A DNA stretch of 64,000 nt from Sporosarcina sp. Marseille-Q4063 (GTDB taxonomy: Bacteria; Bacillota; Bacilli; Bacillales_A; Planococcaceae), in the NCBI RefSeq assembly GCF_018309085.1, contig NZ_CP070502.1:62001-126000 (forward strand). Direction: 5' to 3'. Position 1 is the stretch's first letter. The number at the start of each line of letters is the position of its first letter. Positions 53,877-61,512 of this stretch are shown here, piece after piece. The translations under genes were made by a program, and so were the position numbers. Under the pieces are notes generated by a model. It had not been told where the DNA came from. It made no database searches and saw only the letters and a list, made by a program, of their open reading frames with translations.

Positions 53877-56660
53877 ATGAAAACAAAAACATTTGCAGTT
53901 GTTGATTTGGAAACAACCGGCCACTCGTCGGCCAAAGGGGATCGAATCATTCAAATTGCGATTGTATTTATTAGAAATGGGGAAATTGCCGAAAAGTTTG
54001 TTCGGTTTGTAAATCCTGGTCAAAAAATTCCTCCGTTTATCCGACAGCTTACGAATATTGCAGATGAAGATGTTGAAAATGCACCTTATTTTGAAGAAAT
54101 TGCTGAAGAAGTGCGAAATCTTCTGGAGGAAACTATTTTTGTTGCGCATAATACTGATTTCGACTTGTCATTTTTGCAAAATGAATTCAAACGTTGCGGA
54201 CTGGCTGAATGGTCTGGAAGAAAAATTGATACAGTTGAATTGTCCAAGATAATTTTCCCCTCATCCGCTAGCTACAGATTGCAGGATATTGCTGAAGACC
54301 TTGACATATCCCTACCCGCAGCGCACCGGGCCGATGATGACGCTGAAGCTACAAGTGAACTTTTACTCGCTTGTCAAGAGAAATTACAAACTCTGCCTTC
54401 AGCGACGATTGAGTTATTGCATAAGAAATCATTTCGTCTTAAAACGGATTTATCTGCTCTTTTTTATGACGCATTAAAAGATGCCAGGAACAAAAGTCTT
54501 CCTGCCGAATTTTCAACATTTCGCGGTATTCCATATCGAAATATCGAAAGCGGAAACAAAGTTCAAATTAGTCACTTTGACTATCCATTTGATGACAACA
54601 AGAAAATAGAACTACTAAAAACCGCCTTTCCAAAATTTGAACGGAGAGAATCTCAATTTAGGTTTATGGATACAGTTCAGGAAACGTTAAGTGAGCAATC
54701 TGAAATCGCCGCGGAAGTGCCAACAGGCATAGGCAAATCGATTGCCTATTTAATACCCGCCGCAATTCAGTCCATGGAAACGGGAAAGCCGGTTGTCATT
54801 AGTACATATACGAATTACTTGGCTGATAAAATTGTTGATGAAGAACTGAAAAAACTAGATCTTATACTCGGCGCAAAACTGAAGGCAACTGTGTTAAAGG
54901 GAAGAGAACAGTATATTTCATTGGGGAAATTCGAAGAACTCCTAACAATTTCGGAGCAATCTTATGATGAAACTTTTACAATCATGCAAATCCTCGTATG
55001 GCTTACTGAAACAAGGACAGGTGATTTGGAAGATCTTAATGTTTCCGGCGGCGGTCAATTATTTGTGGATCGTATTCGCAAACGATCCAATCGAATGGCT
55101 CCCGATGAATATCAAGCTGATTTTCACCGAAGGCTTGTTTCGGAATGTTCAAGTTCAAACTTCATTATCACAAATCATTCGATGTTGCTTGCCGATAGTA
55201 ATCGTTCTAATCGTATTTTTAATTCGCTGAGCGGGCTAATCGTTGACGAAGCACATCAAATGGGACAAATAGCGATTCGGCATAACGAAATTGTTTTTTC
55301 CTATACGAACTGGAAATATATCATGGGCCAAGTTGGTTCAGAAGCTGAAGGTCAGTTATTACATGGGCTATTTTCACTTAGTGATCGATTTGAATTTGCG
55401 AATCGCAGTGTGAAGGATGGTCTATTAAATTCGTTTGCCCGATTTGTAGAAGCATTTGACTATGCAACGGCTGTACTCTCGAATTATGAACCGAATGCAA
55501 TTAGAAAACAACAAGGTAATCGAAAAGTTTACCCGCTTACTGGCATGAAATCTATGAAACAACACTTTAACAAAGTTGCCGTAACGATATCGAATTATAT
55601 TGATCATGCGGAGGCTTTTATTACCCGTTTAGCTAAATACGAAAATGATATGTCTCGCAGTGAACTTGCATACTTGTCTGAATGGACTTATTGGATAAGG
55701 GAGATAAAAATTAAAGCCGGGGAATGGGTTGAAATATTCCTTGATGATGACCTTCAAAACTTTACGGTATGGATGGAAAAGGACTTACGCAGTATACCTG
55801 GAAGTCTAGTTATTGTTAAAAGTCCTTTGGAAAGCTCGATTCCAATCCGTAAATTAATTCAACAGCTTAATGACGATAAAACGGGAATCGTCTGGACCTC
55901 TGGCACGATGTCAATCCCGAATTACAATCGCTATATTCCAGAAAAACTCGGGGTAAATGATAAAGTTCCTTTGAAAACATTCGAAGCACCCGCCGATTTT
56001 TATGATGGCGCAGGCGTTTACATTGTAGAAGATATGCCTGAAATTCAACGGGTATCGCAAACTGATTACATTGAAGCCGTAACAGATGCGGTGATTCGTA
56101 CGGTGATGGCCACTGGTGGCAGGTTGTTCGTTCTCTTTACTTCGCAAGATATGTTAAGAAAGACATATGACTTGATTACAGAGAGTGAACAATTGGAAGA
56201 ATACGCGTTATTTGCCCAGGGAATTACGCCAGGCAGTCGCATGAAATTGTTAAAATCATTCAGTCAATATCAACGTTCAGTATTATTTGGAACGAGTAGC
56301 TTTTGGGAAGGGGTTGACGTTCCGGGTGACGCACTTTCAGCCGTCGTTGTTGTTCGTCTGCCGTTCACATCACCGGAAGATCCTGTCTTTAAGGCTAGAG
56401 CATCAATTTTATCTGACCAAGGATTAAACCCATTTGTCCATTATGCGCTCCCGGAGGCTGTAATGAGATTGCGTCAAGGATTTGGAAGACTGATTCGGTC
56501 ATCATCAGATAAAGGTTTCTTCATAATTCTCGATAGGCGTATTGATACTAAATCTTATGGAAAACAATTTTTAGCGTCACTTCCAGACGTGCCAGTAAAA
56601 AAAGTACCGCTTCAAGTAATGGTTAACGAACTCGAAAATTGCTATAATAGACTTGTATGA
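53877..56660 (+). CDS. dinG: ATP-dependent helicase/exonuclease DinG
   Basis: Fusion of a DEDDh 3'-5' exonuclease and an XPD/DinG-type helicase domain, a form typical of low-GC Firmicutes and close in length (927 residues) to B. subtilis DinG. The exonuclease domain (about 1-180) has VVDLETTGHS, AHNTDFDLSFL and HRADDDA; the helicase domain has Walker A PTGIGKS (about residue 283), VDEAH, TSSFWEGVDVPG and RQGFGRLIRS. No cysteines typical of an iron-sulfur cluster are obvious in the helicase part. Confidence 0.93.
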   Translation: MKTKTFAVVDLETTGHSSAKGDRIIQIAIVFIRNGEIAEKFVRFVNPGQKIPPFIRQLTNIADEDVENAPYFEEIAEEVRNLLEETIFVAHNTDFDLSFLQNEFKRCGLAEWSGRKIDTVELSKIIFPSSASYRLQDIAEDLDISLPAAHRADDDAEATSELLLACQEKLQTLPSATIELLHKKSFRLKTDLSALFYDALKDARNKSLPAEFSTFRGIPYRNIESGNKVQISHFDYPFDDNKKIELLKTAFPKFERRESQFRFMDTVQETLSEQSEIAAEVPTGIGKSIAYLIPAAIQSMETGKPVVISTYTNYLADKIVDEELKKLDLILGAKLKATVLKGREQYISLGKFEELLTISEQSYDETFTIMQILVWLTETRTGDLEDLNVSGGGQLFVDRIRKRSNRMAPDEYQADFHRRLVSECSSSNFIITNHSMLLADSNRSNRIFNSLSGLIVDEAHQMGQIAIRHNEIVFSYTNWKYIMGQVGSEAEGQLLHGLFSLSDRFEFANRSVKDGLLNSFARFVEAFDYATAVLSNYEPNAIRKQQGNRKVYPLTGMKSMKQHFNKVAVTISNYIDHAEAFITRLAKYENDMSRSELAYLSEWTYWIREIKIKAGEWVEIFLDDDLQNFTVWMEKDLRSIPGSLVIVKSPLESSIPIRKLIQQLNDDKTGIVWTSGTMSIPNYNRYIPEKLGVNDKVPLKTFEAPADFYDGAGVYIVEDMPEIQRVSQTDYIEAVTDAVIRTVMATGGRLFVLFTSQDMLRKTYDLITESEQLEEYALFAQGITPGSRMKLLKSFSQYQRSVLFGTSSFWEGVDVPGDALSAVVVVRLPFTSPEDPVFKARASILSDQGLNPFVHYALPEAVMRLRQGFGRLIRSSSDKGFFIILDRRIDTKSYGKQFLASLPDVPVKKVPLQVMVNELENCYNRLV

Positions 56661-56698
56661 AAAAAATCGTTTCTACGATTTACAGGACGTGAAAGAAT

Positions 56699-57178
56699 AT
56701 GCTCAATTGGATTAAATTTATTACTGTCTTTCTCATCGCATTGACAACCGTAATTGTCATCACTGTATTTTATAATGCGAACAAGCCATTGGCAGTATCA
56801 ACAGAAGCTGCGTCAAAAGCAGCCATTGAATCGGGTCAATTAGTATCCGTCAATTCCGTCCAGCCGTACAATGGAACCCAATCATTCATGACTGTTTTTG
56901 GTGTCGATGAAAAAGGGGAAGAAATTGTCGTATTTGTAGACGATTCTGTTGAAAATGGTTTTAAGAGCCTGAAAGTCCACGACGGAATTACCGCTAAGGA
57001 AGCGATACAAACCGTTGCAGAAGAACTGACCATAGACAAGATTCTCCATGTAACGCTAGGGATTGAAGAAGACGAACCCGTTTGGGAAGTTGCATTTACC
57101 GGAGATAACGGGAAGTTGAATTATGTTTATGTGTTTTTTGAAAGTGGGCAGTGGTGGAAAAGAATTTTAAACTTATAA
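56699..57178 (+). CDS. ypmB: YpmB-like membrane-anchored protein (PepSY/DUF5590-type)
   Basis: 159-residue protein with an N-terminal transmembrane helix (about 6-26) and an extracytoplasmic domain resembling PepSY-type folds (YpmB of B. subtilis). Function unknown. It sits between dinG and aspB as in B. subtilis, but small ypmA is absent. A short stem (AAATCGT/ACGATTT, 56664-56681) lies upstream. Confidence 0.8.
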   Translation: MLNWIKFITVFLIALTTVIVITVFYNANKPLAVSTEAASKAAIESGQLVSVNSVQPYNGTQSFMTVFGVDEKGEEIVVFVDDSVENGFKSLKVHDGITAKEAIQTVAEELTIDKILHVTLGIEEDEPVWEVAFTGDNGKLNYVYVFFESGQWWKRILNL

Positions 57179-57191
57179 GGGAGAGATATTG

Positions 57192-58385
57192 TTGACTAAA
57201 AGATTAGCTTCCAGAGTGAACACACTTACACCATCAACAACGCTGGCGATAACAGCAAAAGCAAAGCAGATGAAAGATTCCGGCATCGATATAATTGGGC
57301 TTGGAGCGGGAGAACCCGACTTCAACACGCCGGACAACATATTAGAAGCGGCCATAAAGTCCATGAAAGAAGGAAAAACAAAATATACCCCTTCTGGCGG
57401 ATTGGTCGAACTTAAAGACGCCGTCATCAACAAATTAAAAAAAGATCAACAACTGACATACACGCGAAACGAAGTAATGATTGGCATTGGCGCCAAACAT
57501 GTTCTTTATACGCTATTTCAAGTAATTCTTGATCCAAACGATGAAGTTATTATTCCAACGCCTTACTGGGTAAGTTATCCTGAGCAAGTAAAGCTTGCAG
57601 GTGGGATACCAGTACATATTGAAGCAGATTCGGCTGCTCAATTTAAAGTAACCGCCGAACAAATTAAAAATGCAATTACTGATAAAACGAAGGCTATCAT
57701 CATTAACTCGCCTGGAAACCCGACTGGCATGATTTATTCGGAAGATGAATTACGTGAAATTGCGGCAGTCTGTGAAGAAAAAGATATTTGGATTGTATCG
57801 GATGAAATATATGAAAAACTTGTTTATGGCGATGAAAAACATATTTCCATCGCTCAAATATCCGAGGACGCGAAAAAACGGACACTAGTCATCAATGGTG
57901 TTTCTAAATCCCATTCAATGACGGGGTGGAGAATTGGCTATGTCGCAGGGGATGAAGAGGTAGTAACGGCTATGACAAACCTGGCGAGCCATTCAACATC
58001 CAACCCGACAACGACTTCTCAATATGCAGCAATCGAGGCATATAATGGCCCTCAGGAAACTGTAGAAGTTATGCGTGAAGCGTTCGAATCTCGTCTGAAC
58101 AAAGTGTATCCTCAACTAGCGGCAATTCCTGGATTTGAAGTGATCAAACCGGATGGCGCATTCTATTTGCTGCCGGAAGTGACAGAAGCGCTTGAGAAAA
58201 CAGGTTTTGATAATGTAGACGATTTTGCGAAAGCGTTACTGACTGAGGCAAATGTAGCCATCATTCCAGGTTCTGGATTCGGCTCTCCCAAGACAATTCG
58301 CTTATCATACGCAACTTCAATCGATTTAATAGAGGAAGCAATCTGTCGAATTGATAAGTTTGTCCGAGAGAATTGGAAAGAATAA
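57192..58385 (+). CDS. aspB: Aspartate aminotransferase (class I)
   Basis: PLP-dependent transamination between aspartate and 2-oxoglutarate. The product (397 residues) has GAGEPDFNTPD, YTPSGGL, NSPGNPTGMIYS, SDEIYEKLVY and the PLP-lysine motif NGVSKSHSMTGWRIGY. Of two adjacent TTG codons (57189, 57192), the second has better spacing from AGGGAGAG. Adjacent to asnS, so aspartate is made next to its users. Confidence 0.94.
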   Translation: MTKRLASRVNTLTPSTTLAITAKAKQMKDSGIDIIGLGAGEPDFNTPDNILEAAIKSMKEGKTKYTPSGGLVELKDAVINKLKKDQQLTYTRNEVMIGIGAKHVLYTLFQVILDPNDEVIIPTPYWVSYPEQVKLAGGIPVHIEADSAAQFKVTAEQIKNAITDKTKAIIINSPGNPTGMIYSEDELREIAAVCEEKDIWIVSDEIYEKLVYGDEKHISIAQISEDAKKRTLVINGVSKSHSMTGWRIGYVAGDEEVVTAMTNLASHSTSNPTTTSQYAAIEAYNGPQETVEVMREAFESRLNKVYPQLAAIPGFEVIKPDGAFYLLPEVTEALEKTGFDNVDDFAKALLTEANVAIIPGSGFGSPKTIRLSYATSIDLIEEAICRIDKFVRENWKE

Positions 58386-58418
58386 AAATACAGACATGAC
58401 TATTATTTGGAGGTTCTT

Positions 58419-59714
58419 ATGAAAACAATTATGATTCATGAAATGCCAGACCACGTCGGAGAAACAGTACGAATTGGTGGATGGCTTGCAAATAAAAGAT
58501 CAAGCGGGAAAATCGCATTTTTACAATTACGTGACGGATCGGGTTTTGTACAAGGTGTCGTTGCTAAGGAAGCGGTCGGAGAAGAAATTTTTGCAAATGC
58601 AAGAGGGATTTCACAAGAAAGCTCACTATATGTCACAGGAGAAGTTGTTGTGGATGAACGTTCTTCCTTTGGATTTGAACTTCAAGTGAGTGATGTAAAA
58701 GTTATTAGTGCGGCGGTAGATTACCCTATAACACCAAAAAACCATGGTACAGAATTTTTAATGGATAACCGTCATTTATGGATTCGTTCTAGAAAACAAC
58801 ATGCTATTTTAAAAATACGTGATGAAATTATTCGCGCAACCTATGAATTTTTCCATATGAATGGTTTTGTAAAAGTTGATCCGCCGATTTTAACTGGATC
58901 ATCGCCTGAAGGTACCTCTGAACTTTTCGAAACGAAATATTTTGATGAAAATGCATACTTGTCACAATCAGGCCAATTATATATGGAAGCGGCGGCTATG
59001 GCACTTGGAAAAGTCTTTTCATTCGGACCGACATTCCGCGCAGAAAAATCAAGTACGCGCCGTCACTTAATCGAGTTTTGGATGATTGAACCGGAAATGG
59101 CATTCGTTGAGCATGAAGAGAGCTTGGAAGTTCAAGAACAATATGTGACGCATATTGTACAGTCGGTCCTTCAAAATTGCCCGCTTGAACTTGAGCGACT
59201 AGACCGTGATCTTTCTAAATTAGAAAAAATTCAAGCACCATTCCCGCGTATATCATATGATGACGCAATTACTTTTCTACATGAAAATGGTTTTGACGAT
59301 ATCGAATGGGGAGACGATTTCGGAGCGCCGCACGAAACCGCGATTGCAGAAAGTTTTGATATGCCTGTTTTCATTACGCATTACCCAATTGGCATTAAAC
59401 CATTTTACATGCAACCGCATCCTGACCGTGATGACGTAGTTTTATGTGCTGACATGATTGCGCCTGAAGGATACGGAGAAATCATTGGTGGTTCTGAACG
59501 AATCTATGATTACGAATTAATGAAACAACGAATTAAAGAACATAATCTTGATGAGGATGCTTACGAATGGTATCTTGAATTAAGTAAATACGGAGCAGTT
59601 CCACATTCCGGTTTTGGTTTAGGCCTAGAACGAACAGTTGCCTGGATTTCAGGGACAAGCCATGTTCGCGAAACAGCCGCATTTCCACGCTTGCTGAACA
59701 GATTATATCCATAA
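58419..59714 (+). CDS. asnS: Asparaginyl-tRNA synthetase
   Basis: Class IIb aminoacyl-tRNA synthetase. The 431-residue product has an N-terminal OB fold (about 1-100), then the catalytic domain with motif 2 ([22 protein letters not shown]) and motif 3 ([12 protein letters not shown]). ATG at 58419 has TGGAGG upstream; an in-frame TTG at 58407 lies within the site. No T-box leader is seen before it. Confidence 0.96.
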   Translation: MKTIMIHEMPDHVGETVRIGGWLANKRSSGKIAFLQLRDGSGFVQGVVAKEAVGEEIFANARGISQESSLYVTGEVVVDERSSFGFELQVSDVKVISAAVDYPITPKNHGTEFLMDNRHLWIRSRKQHAILKIRDEIIRATYEFFHMNGFVKVDPPILTGSSPEGTSELFETKYFDENAYLSQSGQLYMEAAAMALGKVFSFGPTFRAEKSSTRRHLIEFWMIEPEMAFVEHEESLEVQEQYVTHIVQSVLQNCPLELERLDRDLSKLEKIQAPFPRISYDDAITFLHENGFDDIEWGDDFGAPHETAIAESFDMPVFITHYPIGIKPFYMQPHPDRDDVVLCADMIAPEGYGEIIGGSERIYDYELMKQRIKEHNLDEDAYEWYLELSKYGAVPHSGFGLGLERTVAWISGTSHVRETAAFPRLLNRLYP

Positions 59715-59757
59715 TATTTGATTTGAAGTTTTTATATAGAAAGGAGTCCGGACGACA

Positions 59758-60465
59758 ATGCAAGATGATCGACTCCAAATTTGGATTGAGCAGGGGAATG
59801 TAACCATTTCCCAGCTTTTTTTTCACAATTATAAACGTCTCGGCATTAAAGATTTAGATGCGATGCTAATCATGCATATGAATGCATACAACGCGGCTGG
59901 AAATTTGTTTCCTACCCCCACTGACTTTGCGGAACGCATGTATTTATCGGAAAATGAAGTTTCAACTATTTTACAACGACTCATGCAATATGGTCTTCTT
60001 CAGATTAATCAAAGTGAAGATGCAAAAGGAGTCTTACATGAGTCCTTCTCTTTATACCCGCTATGGAAACGCCTTACAGATGAAATCGTCCTTGAAGAAA
60101 AAGAAAAGGTCGAAGAAATGGATAAGAATGAAGAAGGAGAAATCTTTTCATTGTTTGAACAGGAATTTGGGCGCTTTCTTTCTCCAATGGAATCTGAATC
60201 CATTGGAATGTGGTTAGATGATGATGGCCATTCGGTTGAAATTATCCGAGCCGCATTAAAAGAAGCCGTCTTGGCTGAAAAATTAAGCCTTCGTTACATC
60301 GATCGAATTCTATTTGAATGGAAAAAGAAAAATGTCAAAACGATATCAGATGTTGAAAAGCAGACAAAGAAATTTAGGACAGTTGGCATTCGTCCAGCAC
60401 AAACGGATAAAACGGTTAAAGTAAAACGAGTTCCATTTTATAATTGGCTCGAAGAACGAGATTAG
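59758..60465 (+). CDS. dnaD: DNA replication initiation protein DnaD
   Basis: Primosome protein that remodels DNA at oriC and helps DnaB load the DnaC helicase. The 235-residue product has an N-terminal winged-helix DDBH1 domain (about 1-115) and a C-terminal DDBH2 domain (about 130-195, EFGRFLSPMESESIGMWL, including the YxxxIxxxW-type motif YIDRILFEWKKKN). AAAGGAG precedes the ATG. Confidence 0.94.
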   Translation: MQDDRLQIWIEQGNVTISQLFFHNYKRLGIKDLDAMLIMHMNAYNAAGNLFPTPTDFAERMYLSENEVSTILQRLMQYGLLQINQSEDAKGVLHESFSLYPLWKRLTDEIVLEEKEKVEEMDKNEEGEIFSLFEQEFGRFLSPMESESIGMWLDDDGHSVEIIRAALKEAVLAEKLSLRYIDRILFEWKKKNVKTISDVEKQTKKFRTVGIRPAQTDKTVKVKRVPFYNWLEERD

Positions 60466-60474
60466 GGGGATACA

Positions 60475-61128
60475 ATGCTAACCAAAAAACAATGGGAATT
60501 TTGCTTGGAGAAATTTGCAGAAATGTTTCCAGATGCACATTGTGAATTAGTGCATGAAAACCCATTTGAATTAACAATAGCAACGCTTCTTTCTGCACAA
60601 TGTACAGATGTTCTTGTCAATCGTGTAACTGCCGAGCTATTTCAAAAATATAAAACACCAGAAGACTATCTTGCAGTTGACATAGAAGAATTACAAGATG
60701 ATATAAGATCAATTGGCTTATATCGCAATAAATCGAAGAATATTCAAGCACTAAGCCAATTGCTGATAGATAAGTTCAACGGGGAAGTACCGGCGAATCG
60801 CGATGTATTAATGACCTTGCCGGGTGTTGGAAGAAAGACGGCTAATGTAGTCGTATCAAATGCATTCGGGATTCCCGCGCTTGCGGTAGACACGCATGTT
60901 GAACGTGTAGCAAAAAGACTTGGAATGAATCGATGGAAAGATTCGCCGCTAGCAGTTGAAGAAAAGATTATGCGGTGGACTCCGTTAGATAATTGGACGA
61001 ATACACATCACCAAATTATTTTCTTCGGGCGTTACCATTGTAAAGCAAGGAATCCAGGATGCGAGGTATGTCCGCTGCTCTCTATCTGCCGGGAAGGCAA
61101 AAAGCGGATGAAGGCAAGGGGGATGTAA
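60475..61128 (+). CDS. nth: Endonuclease III (DNA glycosylase/AP lyase)
   Basis: Removes oxidised pyrimidines and cuts at abasic sites. The 217-residue product has the helix-hairpin-helix LPGVGRKTANVV with the catalytic Lys, the catalytic Asp in VDTHVERVA, and a C-terminal [4Fe-4S] motif C-X6-C-X2-C-X5-C (CKARNPGCEVCPLLSIC). Directly between dnaD and ypoC, as in B. subtilis. Confidence 0.96.
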   Translation: MLTKKQWEFCLEKFAEMFPDAHCELVHENPFELTIATLLSAQCTDVLVNRVTAELFQKYKTPEDYLAVDIEELQDDIRSIGLYRNKSKNIQALSQLLIDKFNGEVPANRDVLMTLPGVGRKTANVVVSNAFGIPALAVDTHVERVAKRLGMNRWKDSPLAVEEKIMRWTPLDNWTNTHHQIIFFGRYHCKARNPGCEVCPLLSICREGKKRMKARGM

Positions 61129-61464
61129 TTGAATCGTTTTTCCAAGGAACTACTCGCGCCCCATTTTGAAAAATGGGATTTAGTGAAAGAAGAAATTGAA
61201 AAACTTTATAGTTTAAAAGATAAAGAAGTCAACACGTATATGGAAGTTGCAATTCGTGATTATGAACAACTGCTTGAATACGGTGGAAGTGAGCTCAATG
61301 AACGAACTGGAAACCTCGATGCTCTTCTTCTTCCATTAAACGGGGAAGAACGCCTCCAATTCGTGAAAGATAGAATCGCTAGCCACTACGCCTATATTCA
61401 ACTAGATGCGCTCTATACAGAAACAAAAAAGAAAGCAGCACGGCTTTTCGTTATGAAAAAATAA
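61129..61464 (+). CDS. ypoC: YpoC-like conserved protein
   Basis: 111-residue cytoplasmic protein of unknown function, in the position of B. subtilis ypoC between nth and ponA. No motif that names an activity is visible. TTG start immediately after the nth stop with AAGGGGGAT upstream, so translation is likely coupled. Confidence 0.75.
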   Translation: MNRFSKELLAPHFEKWDLVKEEIEKLYSLKDKEVNTYMEVAIRDYEQLLEYGGSELNERTGNLDALLLPLNGEERLQFVKDRIASHYAYIQLDALYTETKKKAARLFVMKK

Positions 61465-61510
61465 AAGCTGAAGTTCAGGCGCTATGCAGCGTTTGAACTT
61501 CAGCTTTTTT
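61463..61510. terminator. Bidirectional terminator between ypoC and ponA
   Basis: A perfect 15-bp stem (AAAAGCTGAAGTTCA with its complement) containing an inner CGCT/AGCG hairpin, followed by T residues; it serves the two convergent genes. Confidence 0.93.
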
Positions 61511-61512
61511 AA